Part shown: positions 1 to 8,507 of the stretch, in pieces | How positions within the stretch are numbered: position 1 is the first letter of the stretch | Layout of the letters: each line of letters starts with the position of its first letter | From: JACMLD01 sp044227095 | Lineage (GTDB): Bacteria; Bacteroidota; Bacteroidia; Chitinophagales; Chitinophagaceae | Assembly (NCBI GenBank): GCA_044227095.1 | Contig: JBGAFV010000001.1 | Coordinates: forward strand, 1,240,001-1,304,000 | Direction of reading: 5' to 3' | Length of the DNA: 64,000 nt | Position numbers and translations under genes: made by a program | Notes under the pieces: model-generated | The model's database searches: none | Told to the model about the DNA's origin: nothing | What the model saw: the letters and a program-made list of their open reading frames with translations, nothing else

Positions 1-491
1 TTGCGGATTTTTTTATTGGAAAGCGGCCCTTTGCCTTCGCTGAAATAATAGGCCGATTCATTTACATTATTGTATACCTGTATGGGCACTTTCAGTTCTT
101 TACAATAATGCAATGTAAGCTGGTGATGGTGCGGAATACGTGATGGCCCTGCGTTGTAATAAAGCCCTTCATCAAAATTTGCAACCTGTGTAATGTTTCC
201 GTTTTCTGTATTGGTTGAATTTTTTCTTACACTCCAGCAACGGCCGCCAGATCTGTTCCTTGCTTCAAGTATTGTGCATTGATAGCCGAGCTTTGTAAGT
301 TCGTACGCCGCTGCCAACCCCGCTAAACCGGCGCCGAGTATAATTATATTTTTTCCTGAACCATTTTTTTCTTGTGGTAACGGATTTACGGGTGCAGTTT
401 TCAACATGCCCAATGCCAGCATTGCAGGATAGGTGCCTCCGGCCAGCATACCGGATTGCGACAAAAATTGCCTCCGCGATAGTTTTCTCAA
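1..491 (-). CDS. FAD-dependent amine oxidase, N-terminal part (runs off the left edge)
   Basis: Reading leftward from a TTG start, the protein begins with a Tat-like signal (LRKLSRRQFLSQSG) and then a Rossmann FAD-binding segment IIILGAGLAGLAAAYEL, ending in the acidic ILEARNRSGGRCW stretch. That GxGxxG...E plus GGR pattern is typical of flavin monoamine oxidases. An in-frame TAA lies five codons before the TTG and no ATG occurs before residue 15, so TTG is the best start. About 163 residues are visible; the substrate-binding and C-terminal FAD regions lie outside the window. Inferred to be a periplasmic oxidase; substrate unknown. Confidence 0.8.
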   Translation of the reverse strand, partial: MRKLSRRQFLSQSGMLAGGTYPAMLALGMLKTAPVNPLPQEKNGSGKNIIILGAGLAGLAAAYELTKLGYQCTILEARNRSGGRCWSVRKNSTNTENGNITQVANFDEGLYYNAGPSRIPHHHQLTLHYCKELKVPIQVYNNVNESAYYFSEGKGPLSNKKIR

Positions 492-610
492 GCTTTTGTT
501 TTGGTATTAAATAAACAGGTCCTTTTAAAGTTAAGAAATTTGAGCGAGATGCTGCCTGGCAGGAATAAATTTTTACAGCGGCTGTTTATCTATTTTTCAT
601 TTCTACGGCA

Positions 611-1231
611 TTATGCTGGTGTTTCCATTTTTAAATCGTCAATATTTTTTTTAAGAACGTTCAGGTGTTGGCCATAGCTTTTATTGAGCAGGCGTTTGGC
701 CAGCCACAAACCTATTGGAACTATTACAATTGTTGTAACAAGCATCCACACAATTATGCGGGGTTTGTTCATAAAATCGGCTAAGGTTTTTCCGGAACTA
801 AACATTAGCCCGGCCATAAATCCACCACAACAGCCAAAGGGGTAAATAAAAACAGCTGCTTTTAGTTGCAAATCAATCCATGAGCGGATGCTGTGATAAT
901 GTTTTTCCATCTCTGGCAGTAACGACAGGTTGCCGGGTATTGCCTTGTTTATTTTTCTGTATTTTTCAAAAGAACTGTATCCCCCTAAAACGGTAAACAC
1001 CAATATAACGCCAATGCTAACTACTATTTGCCAGTAGGGATAATAAAAAATTACAACTACATACAATACTGATATTACAACGCACCACATTGTGCTAAAC
1101 AACAGGTTTTGCTTTATTTTTTGCAATGGGTTTGATGATTGCAACTGTTGTATTCGGCCGGGCTGTAGTAAAGCAGAAAGGTCTTTGTCTTCCTGGTTGT
1201 TCAACTCTTTCCAAGATTGTTCTGTGCTCAT
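611..1231 (-). CDS. Four-helix membrane protein, probable partner of the upstream sigma factor
   Basis: A 206-residue protein of no family I can name. Roughly the first 45 residues are polar, followed by two adjacent hydrophobic segments (about 45-65 and 68-88), a charged loop, and two more segments (about 123-145 and 158-178), with a Lys-rich cytoplasmic-type tail. It starts 1 nt after the stop codon of the ECF sigma factor, so the two are almost certainly co-transcribed and possibly translationally coupled. ECF sigma genes are often followed by their membrane anti-sigma factor, so this is the likeliest role, but no ZAS or FecR motif is visible. Function is inference from position only. Confidence 0.6.
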   Translation of the reverse strand: MSTEQSWKELNNQEDKDLSALLQPGRIQQLQSSNPLQKIKQNLLFSTMWCVVISVLYVVVIFYYPYWQIVVSIGVILVFTVLGGYSSFEKYRKINKAIPGNLSLLPEMEKHYHSIRSWIDLQLKAAVFIYPFGCCGGFMAGLMFSSGKTLADFMNKPRIIVWMLVTTIVIVPIGLWLAKRLLNKSYGQHLNVLKKNIDDLKMETPA

Positions 1232-1232
1232 C

Positions 1233-1709
1233 TTATTGCGTTAATAGGTTAGACAATTGTTGTTTAATACGGTAAAGTTTTACCGCTGTGTTATTGGCGG
1301 AAATGCCCAGCATTGCGGCTATTTCATTATTATCAAAACCATCGAGGTGCAAAGAAATAATGGCCCTGTCTGTTTCATTTAGCATGCGGATGGCCTTTTG
1401 TAAACTTGCAGCATTCTCATGTTGTGTAGTGCTATGTTGTATTTGCGGCGAAACATTTTCCAGGTTTTCTTTATAATCTATTATTCCTGGTTTTCTTTTT
1501 TGAGTAAGAATAGTGTTTAAAGAAATCCTGTACAGCCATGTGCTGAATTTGGCATCGCCCCTGAAAGATGGCCAGCCCTTCCATGCATTCAGCAATATTT
1601 CCTGGTACAAATCTTTTTTCTCTTCGGCATTGCTGGCATATAGGCCCGTGAGTTTTGAAATCACCCATTGGTTTTCACGCAGCTTTGCTAAAAATTCTAT
1701 TTCACTCAC
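1233..1709 (-). CDS. ECF-type RNA polymerase sigma factor
   Basis: A 158-residue sigma-70 family protein with region 2 at about residues 10-75 (LYQEILLNAWKGWPSFRGDAKFSTWLYRISLNT) and region 4 at about 105-155, including the helix-turn-helix DGFDNNEIAAMLGISANNTAVKL (both broken here only by reading frame length). The length and the absence of region 3 are typical of ECF sigma factors. The start is GTG (GTG AGT GAA ATA), with no earlier in-frame ATG. The downstream membrane gene begins 1 nt after its stop, which fits a sigma/anti-sigma unit. It is divergent from the DPP-IV-like gene; the regulated genes are unknown. Confidence 0.88.
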   Translation of the reverse strand: MSEIEFLAKLRENQWVISKLTGLYASNAEEKKDLYQEILLNAWKGWPSFRGDAKFSTWLYRISLNTILTQKRKPGIIDYKENLENVSPQIQHSTTQHENAASLQKAIRMLNETDRAIISLHLDGFDNNEIAAMLGISANNTAVKLYRIKQQLSNLLTQ

Positions 1710-1918
1710 CGGCTGTTTTTTTATTGATTATATTCTACGCTGTTAAAATTACAGTTTCACTTTACCTTAAGGACATTTCTGTTTGATTGGTAACAAAAGC
1801 AGCTCCTTAATTACAGGAATTAAAAAATATATTTTGGTCGATGGACTGTTTTCCGTCTATCATGACTAATTCACAGTTACTGCCCTATGTGCTATATTTA
1901 GCGTACTAAAATTTTTGT

Positions 1919-4165
1919 ATGAGAAAGTGTTTACTATTACTTATTTGCTTTGTTGTTGTTTTTATATGCCCGGCGCAGAAACTTACAAAACAAGATTATG
2001 CAAGGGCCGTTTCTTTTATTTCAACCAACCTGTTTAATAAAAAAGTTTTCAATATAAATACCCAGTTTAGCTGGTTTGCAGACAGCAGCGGTGTTTCCTT
2101 TTTCAACATTAGCAAAGAGGGAAAAACTTTTAATAAAGTTGATCTCCGCAAAATGACAATTGAAAAAGCTTTCGATCACGAACGGTTGGCAAAACTATTA
2201 AGCGATTCACTAAAAAAACAAATCAAACCCACGGAACTGCCTTTTACTACGGCAAAATTTACAGACAAATCACATATTGAATTTAGCTCCGAAGGAAAAG
2301 ATTTTATACTTGATTTGAACACCTATGTGTTATCTCGCAAAATAAAAGCAGTTGTAAATGATATGGAAGAAAAATCTCCCGATGGAAAATGGATTGCCTA
2401 CAGTAAAGATTATAACCTGTTTATTAAATCAACAGCAACCGGAGAAACAAAACAATTGAGCAAAGCCGGAATAAAAAATTATGAATATGCCAGTTGGTAT
2501 GGCTGGGGAGAAATAATAGAGGGAGAAAACGGAAACCGGCCACCACATTTTAATGTAAGCTGGTCGCCAGATTCTAAATGGATTGGCACTTATATCTGCG
2601 ATCTGCGCAATGGAAAAAAAATGTACCTGCTCGATTGGAGCATCGATACTTTATACAAGCCCAAACTGCTTTCTTATTATCGCGGCTCTCCCGGCGATAC
2701 AGACATGGTGTACATGACGCCTGTTTTCTTTAATATAGAAACTGGCGAAGAAATGCGCAAAGATGAATTTAGAAATGTAAATACCACAGGTTTTGAGTGG
2801 ACCAAAACCCCTGGCGTTGTATACATAGAAAACCGTGTGCGTGGTTACCAGCAAACAGATCTTTATAGCTTTAATTGCAATAATAAAGTACAGGAGGTTT
2901 TATACACCGAAAAAAGCGCTACCAATATTGATAATTACGACTCCCGTTCTATTGACAGCAACCGGATTATTATCACTTCAGAAAAAGATGGGTGGAAACA
3001 ATTGTACCTGCTCACCATAAAAGACAAAACCATTAAACCAATAACCAATGGCGCTTATTATGTAAATGATGTTTTGTTTACCGATACAAAATCACAAACC
3101 ATTTTCTTTACCGCATCTGGTAAAGAAAAAGACCGCAACCCCTACTATCAGCACTTTTATAAAATAAAAATCGACGGTACTGGCTTGGTTTTGCTAACTC
3201 CGGAAAACAGCAATCATGATATTTCAATTTCGCCCGATGGAAAATATTTTACCGATAATATTTCTACAATGGATCAACCAACAAGATCTGTTTTAAGAGA
3301 CTGCAAAACCGGTAAAATAATTACTGAATTAACCCGGGCAAATATAGAGGCGTTGCTTGCCATGCATTATCACCACCCCGAAGAATTTACGGCCGTTGGC
3401 CGCGATGGTGTAACAACTATTTATGGCGCCATCTGGAAGCCGTCTAATTTTGATCCTGCAAAAAAATATCCCGTTATAGATCAAACCTATACCGGCCCGC
3501 ATACATACATGTTTCCCAAAAATTTTGTGTCTGGTATTGCAAGATCAAATTCGGCACTTGCCGAATTGGGCTTTATTGTAATTGCAGTTGATGGGCTTGG
3601 TACAGCCAACCGTTCAAAAGCATTTCACAATGTGTCTTATAAAAATATGGGAAAGAATTTGCTGGATCACGTAATCGCCATCCGTGAGCTTGGAAAAAGA
3701 TATAGCTGGATAGATACAACCCGTGTTGGCATTTTTGGTCATTCTGCCGGTGGGTATGATGCGGGCCACGCCGTACTGGAGTTTCCTGATTTTTATAAAG
3801 TAGCGGTGGCCAGTTCTGGTGATCATGATTTTAGAATGGAAAAAGACTGGTGGCCCGAAATGTATATGGGCTGGCCCGTTGATTCTACTTATAACCAGGT
3901 GTCAAACATCACCATGGCGGGCAATCTCAAGGGAAAATTATTATTGGTACATGGGGGAATAGATGAAAATGTAAATCCGTCTGCAACTTTTAAACTGGCA
4001 GAAGCTTTGGTAAAAGCAGATAAAGAGTTTGATATGCTGATACTGCCCAGCCAGCATCATGGCTATACGCAAAAATTTAATGACTACTTTACCAAAAAGA
4101 AATGGAACTATTTTGTTGAGCATTTGTTGAATGAAAAACCAATTTGGGATTTTGAGTTGAGATAG
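1919..4165 (+). CDS. Prolyl oligopeptidase family S9 (DPP-IV-like) serine peptidase
   Basis: A 748-residue secreted peptidase. Residues 1-19 form a signal peptide. The middle (about 60-480) is a beta-propeller-type DPPIV_N domain with repeats such as SPDGKWIAYSKD and SPDSKWIGTYICD. The C-terminal alpha/beta hydrolase domain carries the catalytic triad: Ser609 in GHSAGG, Asp682 in HGGIDENVNP and His714 in SQHHGY. Length matches DPP-IV and prolyl tripeptidyl peptidase relatives from Bacteroidota. It probably cleaves dipeptides or tripeptides after proline in the periplasm. The SDR gene follows after 42 nt and may be in the same transcript. Confidence 0.93.
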   Translation: MRKCLLLLICFVVVFICPAQKLTKQDYARAVSFISTNLFNKKVFNINTQFSWFADSSGVSFFNISKEGKTFNKVDLRKMTIEKAFDHERLAKLLSDSLKKQIKPTELPFTTAKFTDKSHIEFSSEGKDFILDLNTYVLSRKIKAVVNDMEEKSPDGKWIAYSKDYNLFIKSTATGETKQLSKAGIKNYEYASWYGWGEIIEGENGNRPPHFNVSWSPDSKWIGTYICDLRNGKKMYLLDWSIDTLYKPKLLSYYRGSPGDTDMVYMTPVFFNIETGEEMRKDEFRNVNTTGFEWTKTPGVVYIENRVRGYQQTDLYSFNCNNKVQEVLYTEKSATNIDNYDSRSIDSNRIIITSEKDGWKQLYLLTIKDKTIKPITNGAYYVNDVLFTDTKSQTIFFTASGKEKDRNPYYQHFYKIKIDGTGLVLLTPENSNHDISISPDGKYFTDNISTMDQPTRSVLRDCKTGKIITELTRANIEALLAMHYHHPEEFTAVGRDGVTTIYGAIWKPSNFDPAKKYPVIDQTYTGPHTYMFPKNFVSGIARSNSALAELGFIVIAVDGLGTANRSKAFHNVSYKNMGKNLLDHVIAIRELGKRYSWIDTTRVGIFGHSAGGYDAGHAVLEFPDFYKVAVASSGDHDFRMEKDWWPEMYMGWPVDSTYNQVSNITMAGNLKGKLLLVHGGIDENVNPSATFKLAEALVKADKEFDMLILPSQHHGYTQKFNDYFTKKKWNYFVEHLLNEKPIWDFELR

Positions 4166-4207
4166 CACCCGTTTGGTATAATTTTTTTCATCACCAAAAA
4201 CAAAAAG

Positions 4208-5002
4208 ATGGATTTACAAATAAAAGATAAGGTTGCTTTTGTAAGCGGATCAACAGCAGGCATAGGTTTTGCCATTGCAAAAAGATTGCTACAGGAAGGC
4301 GCAAAAGTATTTATTAATGGCAGAACAAAAGAAGGTGTTGATAAAGCTGTACTGGAATTAAAAAGCGAAGTGAAGAATGCCAGTGTCTCCGGCATTGCAG
4401 CCGATTTTTCTAAGGTGGATGACGTTAATAAACTATTAAAGGAATTACCGGAAGTTGATATCCTGATAAACAATGCAGGTATTTTTGAACCCAAGCCCTT
4501 TGCGCAAATTCCTGATGAAGACTGGTTTCGTTTCTTTGAGGTAAATGTAATGAGCGGCATCCGTTTGTCGCGCCATTATTTTCCAAAGATGATAGCAAAA
4601 GATTGGGGAAGAATTATTTTTATATCCAGCGAGTCTGCTGTTTTTATTCCCGATGAAATGATTCATTACGGCATGACAAAAACTGCGCAACTGGCCGTTA
4701 GCAGGGGTTTGGCCGAATTAACAAAAGGAACCGGCGTAACCGTAAATGCTGTGTTACCCGGCCCCACCAAATCCAAAGGCGTTGGTGGATTTTTGGAAGA
4801 CTTATCAAAAGCGGGTAACATAACTGTAGTTGAAGTTGAACAGGATTTCTTTAAAAATATCCGGCCAACATCTTTAATAAAAAGGTTTGCGTCAACAGAA
4901 GAAATTGCCGACACCGTTGTTTATTTTACCAGTCCGCTTGCCGCAGCCACCAATGGCGCATCCATTCGTGCAGATGGAGGGTTGATAAAGTCTATCATAT
5001 AA
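4208..5002 (+). CDS. SDR family oxidoreductase (classical)
   Basis: A 264-residue short-chain dehydrogenase/reductase. Visible are the cofactor motif SGSTAGIG (residues 13-20), NNAG (88-91), the active-site Ser region IISSES near 140, and Tyr154-x-x-x-Lys158 (YGMTK), so the catalytic set is complete. The motif TGxxxGIG and the absence of an acidic residue after strand 2 (NGRT) suggest NADP(H), as inference. Substrate not predictable. It follows the peptidase gene by 42 nt and is closed by a strong palindromic terminator. Its N-terminus (MDLQIKD) matches that of the SDR at 7.7 kb, so the two are distant paralogues. Confidence 0.9.
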   Translation: MDLQIKDKVAFVSGSTAGIGFAIAKRLLQEGAKVFINGRTKEGVDKAVLELKSEVKNASVSGIAADFSKVDDVNKLLKELPEVDILINNAGIFEPKPFAQIPDEDWFRFFEVNVMSGIRLSRHYFPKMIAKDWGRIIFISSESAVFIPDEMIHYGMTKTAQLAVSRGLAELTKGTGVTVNAVLPGPTKSKGVGGFLEDLSKAGNITVVEVEQDFFKNIRPTSLIKRFASTEEIADTVVYFTSPLAAATNGASIRADGGLIKSII

Positions 5003-5010
5003 ATAAAACA

Positions 5011-5049
5011 ACAAACAACCGGTGTTTTTTGAAAACACCGGTTGTTTGT
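5011..5049. terminator. Bidirectional intrinsic terminator
   Basis: A perfect 18-bp inverted repeat with a 3-nt loop: the left arm ACAAACAACCGGTGTTTT at 5011-5028 pairs with 5032-5049. It lies between the converging SDR gene and the Gfo/Idh/MocA gene, with A-rich DNA on one side and T-rich DNA on the other, so it can end transcription from both directions. Confidence 0.88.
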
Positions 5050-5121
5050 TATTTTATGTTGCTTTGTGAAACCCGGGTGTTGGTACTATTATGTTTCCCC
5101 CTAACTCCTTTTACTCCAACT

Positions 5122-6561
5122 TTATACTTTCAACTCCGGCCATCCGCTTCTGTAATTTCTTTTTACAAACTGATTGGCCGGATCAAAATTGGTAATGCGC
5201 ATATTTTCACCGTCCCACAATAATTTTTTTCTTCCGGGATATTTAAAGCCGCCTTTGCCATCGCTTTCGCGGTAATTATAACTGCGCACTGCAAGATTGC
5301 CCATCAATACGGTTTCTGCTAATGGACCACTTTTATCAAATGAAGAGCTGGTATAAGCGCCATAACCTTTTTTACAGGCTTTTACCCATTGCTGTTGATG
5401 GCCTTCAGATCCGTTTTCTACAAATGCAAATTTACTCTTGGGTAATTGCGCAGTTTTCATTTTTATTGTTGGCAGCAATGTGGCATTGCGGCCAAATAAC
5501 CCTGCCATTAGTTTTCCTTTGCTGCCTTCAAAGATCATTCCACCATCCCATTCTGCCAATGGTTCATCGGGCAACAATTCGTCGGGACGTTGGGGTTTAA
5601 TGCCGCCATCGTACCAAATCAGTTTTACTGGTCCCATTTTCTCACGTGCAGGAAATTGTATGGTTGTTACAGAAGAAGGCGGATAGCTATCTGTATAAAT
5701 TTCTTCTTTAAAAAACCCTGAATAAACTGAACCAACACTGCATTCTACAGAAACAGGATATTTTAATTGCAAAGCACGATAAGGCACATCAATAAAATGA
5801 CAGCCCATATCGCCCAATGATCCTGTTCCAAAATCGCTCCAGCCGCGCCAGATAGCCGGTAAATAGATTGGGTTGAAATCACGCATTGGCGCAGTGCCCA
5901 ACCAAAGATCCCAATCTAATTCTGCTGGTATATCAAATTTACCTTTTGGTGTGGGTATGCCTTGTGGCCATGTAGGTCGATTTGTCCAAACGTGTACTGC
6001 ATGTACATCGCCAATTACGCCTGCTTGTATCCATGTTTCTACATTTCTTGTATCGGGCCCGCTGCTTCCCTGGTTGCCCATTTGTGTCACTACTTTATAA
6101 TGTGCGGCAGCCTGAGTTAATATTCTTGCTTCATAAATATCGTGTGTAAGCGGTTTTTCGCAATACACATGTTTGCCCAATTGCATTGCTGCAAGCGCAA
6201 TGGTTGCGTGCATATGATCTGGTGTAGTAACAATTACTGCATCAATGTTTTTATGTTCTTTTTCAAGCAAAACCCTGAAGTCTTTATAGTAAGGTGCGTT
6301 GGGCCATTTTTTTCTTGCATTAACCGCCATGCGATCGTCTACATCGCAAAGCGCAACTATATTATCGCTTCCATTATTATATGCATAAGGCAAGTTTACT
6401 TCTGCTTTGCCGCCCGCACCAATACCGGCAATATTTAATTTATCGCTCGGTGCTATAAACCCCCGGCCCAATACTTTTCTTGGAACTATATAAAATCCTG
6501 CAGTTGCAAGTGCAGCATTACGGATAAACTTGCGGCGACTATTAGAAGTGTTTTTTTTCAT
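5122..6561 (-). CDS. Tat-exported Gfo/Idh/MocA family oxidoreductase
   Basis: A 479-residue protein from ATG 6561. A longer frame exists upstream, but it only adds residues in front of the Tat signal, whose motif SRRKFIRNAALATAGF sits at residues 8-23. The NAD-binding Rossmann domain follows (LNIAGIGAGGKA, then ALCDVDD), then TTPDHMHA and the catalytic-lysine motif CEKPLTH. The C-terminal domain has GDMGCHFID and many Trp/Tyr residues. Members with Tat signals usually fold in the cytoplasm with bound NAD(P) and act in the periplasm on sugars or glycosides. It stands apart from the related genes at 47-64 kb. Substrate unknown. Confidence 0.9.
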   Translation of the reverse strand: MKKNTSNSRRKFIRNAALATAGFYIVPRKVLGRGFIAPSDKLNIAGIGAGGKAEVNLPYAYNNGSDNIVALCDVDDRMAVNARKKWPNAPYYKDFRVLLEKEHKNIDAVIVTTPDHMHATIALAAMQLGKHVYCEKPLTHDIYEARILTQAAAHYKVVTQMGNQGSSGPDTRNVETWIQAGVIGDVHAVHVWTNRPTWPQGIPTPKGKFDIPAELDWDLWLGTAPMRDFNPIYLPAIWRGWSDFGTGSLGDMGCHFIDVPYRALQLKYPVSVECSVGSVYSGFFKEEIYTDSYPPSSVTTIQFPAREKMGPVKLIWYDGGIKPQRPDELLPDEPLAEWDGGMIFEGSKGKLMAGLFGRNATLLPTIKMKTAQLPKSKFAFVENGSEGHQQQWVKACKKGYGAYTSSSFDKSGPLAETVLMGNLAVRSYNYRESDGKGGFKYPGRKKLLWDGENMRITNFDPANQFVKRNYRSGWPELKV

Positions 6562-6704
6562 GGTGCAATCGTTTTTAGCGTGAAGCGGTGTTTGTGAATA
6601 AGCAACAAGAACCAACAGCAATTTAATAATTTATGAAGAGATGTGGCAGATGAGTTTTATCTTATATAACCGCTGTGTTATGTTCTCGTTAGACGAGACC
6701 CGTC

Positions 6705-7640
6705 TCACGATTCACGGGTTTTCTTTGCCTGATCAAATTGATCAAATAAGCCACCGCTTACAAATTGTGGTTTTTGCAAATTCAGTCCGCAAGCTTCATT
6801 AAGTTTGTCAACAAGATAAACCGTTAGCTCTGGTGAAAATGCTTCATCATGCATATGCATAAAAAAATATAACTCCTGCAAGCCGTGATCGAGCCAGTAT
6901 TTAATGCGGGTTATCCATTCATCTGTTCTTGTATAATCTGTAGGGTGCAAACTGTTTCCTACATAACGTATAAATGTTTTGGGAATGGTTAATTCCATAT
7001 GAGCGCAGTCTCTTCTGCCGGCGGTGTCAGTTATAACAGCACCAATGTTCAGTTCACGCAGTGTGTCAAATAATTCTTTGCTGATGGTTTTATCGGCAAA
7101 CCATTCCGGGTGGCGCACTTCAAGAAAAAATTGAAGATCTGTTGGGAGTGTCTTTAAATAATCAAAAAGTTTATCTCTTTGTTTAGGGCTGTATTTTTCG
7201 CTTACTTGTAAAAAGATGGGGCCAAGGTTCTCGCCAAAGGCCATTATGCCCTCCAGGAATGCAGTAGTAAGAAAATTAACATTATTAAAACCGCTGTAGT
7301 GGCTGATGCTATTGGTAACTTTTGGACAAAATTTAAAGTCCCGGCCAGCTGCTTTTGCTGCCCATTTGGCAATCTCTTCGGGCTTATAAACTTTATAATG
7401 CGTTGCGTTTAATTCAATGGAGTTATAATGTTTTACATACTGATCAAGAAACTGTGCGTCTTTAGTGCCTTTGGGATAAATTTTTCCTATCCATTCCTTT
7501 CTGCCCCATTTTGCACAGCCGAGGTAAACTAGCGGTTTCTTTTTTGTTTTCTTCAGCACCAGCTTGTTTGCCGCAGGTTCTTTTAGCAAGCTGAAATCAA
7601 TTTTATCAAGTTCTTTTTCTGTTACCCGTCCAAATTCCAT
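6705..7640 (-). CDS. DUF72 family protein (YecE-like)
   Basis: A 311-residue TIM-barrel-like protein of the DUF72/YecE family, recognised from LGCAKWGRKEWIGKIYP near the N-terminus, the YNSIELNATHYKVY segment, FKFCPKVTNSISH, and the conserved LEVRHPEW and TDTAGRRDCAHM stretches. The biochemical role of the family is not settled. The last codons (KTRES then stop) lie in a short palindrome-rich segment just upstream of the neighbouring Gfo/Idh/MocA gene (GAGAC-CC-GTCTC), so the extreme C-terminus may derive from an intergenic repeat. Probably cytoplasmic; no signal peptide. Confidence 0.88.
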   Translation of the reverse strand: MEFGRVTEKELDKIDFSLLKEPAANKLVLKKTKKKPLVYLGCAKWGRKEWIGKIYPKGTKDAQFLDQYVKHYNSIELNATHYKVYKPEEIAKWAAKAAGRDFKFCPKVTNSISHYSGFNNVNFLTTAFLEGIMAFGENLGPIFLQVSEKYSPKQRDKLFDYLKTLPTDLQFFLEVRHPEWFADKTISKELFDTLRELNIGAVITDTAGRRDCAHMELTIPKTFIRYVGNSLHPTDYTRTDEWITRIKYWLDHGLQELYFFMHMHDEAFSPELTVYLVDKLNEACGLNLQKPQFVSGGLFDQFDQAKKTRES

Positions 7641-7703
7641 AGCATATAACGTTTATGGTTACACGAATTGAGCACGTTTGTATCTATTTGTCTTTTATTC
7701 GTG

Positions 7704-8480
7704 TCACCCAAAGATACTTTTTACCATGCCGCCATCTACCGTAATGGTTTGGCCGGTTATGTAGCCTGATGCCGGACTTAGCAGCCAACAGGCCAGTGAA
7801 GCAAAATCTTCGGGCTTGCCCAGTCTTCCTACTGGTATTTGTTCAATACCCAGTTTTCGGGCTTCTGCAGAGGAGATGCCGGTTTGTTCTGCTTTTTTAT
7901 TATACAGCCTTTCTATTGCCGGTGTATCGTGAGAACCGGGGCCCATTACATTTAAAGTAACACCGCTTTTTGCAATTTCCTGGCTTAGCGTTTTTACAAA
8001 TCCAACTACCGCCAGGCGCATTGAATTGCTCAACACCAAATTCTCCAACGGTTGTTTTACAGAAGAGCTTTCAATATATACAATCCGGCCATACTGCTGT
8101 TCTTTCATTCTGGGTACAAAGGCCTGAGTTATTTCTACCTTCCAGCGCAGTATATTTTTGTATGCACTATCCCAATCTTCTAGTGTGGTTTCAAGAAATG
8201 TTTTTGCCGGCGGACCGCCTGCATTTACCAATATACCATGTAGGGCCCTTGCTCCAATTGTTTTCTTTATTGTATCTGTTGTTTCTTTTTGTGTAATATC
8301 TCCTGCCACAATTTCTATTCTTGATGGGCCTGTGCTTTTGAGTTGTTCTAATGAGTCTTTGTTTCTTGCTATCGCTATTATATTTGCGCCTTCATTAACC
8401 AGGGCGTTTGCAATGGATTTTCCAAAACCGCTGGTGGCACCACCAACTATAAAAAGCTGATCTTTTATCTGGAGATCCAT
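7704..8480 (-). CDS. SDR-like protein lacking the catalytic Tyr and Lys
   Basis: A 258-residue Rossmann protein with SDR hallmarks: VGGATSGFG at residues 12-20, LVNAGGP near 85-90, IESSSVKQP at 136-144 and a PGSHDTPA segment after the active site. Aligned with the SDR at 4.2 kb, the active-site Tyr154 is Ser151 here and Lys158 is Arg155 (LVLSNSMRLA). A subfamily of SDR proteins with SSSVKQP...LSNS is known and is described as an imperfect match to the catalytic tetrad, so this is probably a conserved variant and not a decayed gene. Catalytic activity is uncertain. The chromate transporter gene precedes it in the same direction. Confidence 0.85.
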   Translation of the reverse strand: MDLQIKDQLFIVGGATSGFGKSIANALVNEGANIIAIARNKDSLEQLKSTGPSRIEIVAGDITQKETTDTIKKTIGARALHGILVNAGGPPAKTFLETTLEDWDSAYKNILRWKVEITQAFVPRMKEQQYGRIVYIESSSVKQPLENLVLSNSMRLAVVGFVKTLSQEIAKSGVTLNVMGPGSHDTPAIERLYNKKAEQTGISSAEARKLGIEQIPVGRLGKPEDFASLACWLLSPASGYITGQTITVDGGMVKSIFG

Positions 8481-8507
8481 ATTAATGTGTTTAAAAGTTT
8501 CTGCCTG

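Noticed and set aside
4108..4560. Open frame of 150 codons on the minus strand across the peptidase/SDR junction
   Set aside because: Both plus-strand genes have complete catalytic motifs, so the frame is not real.
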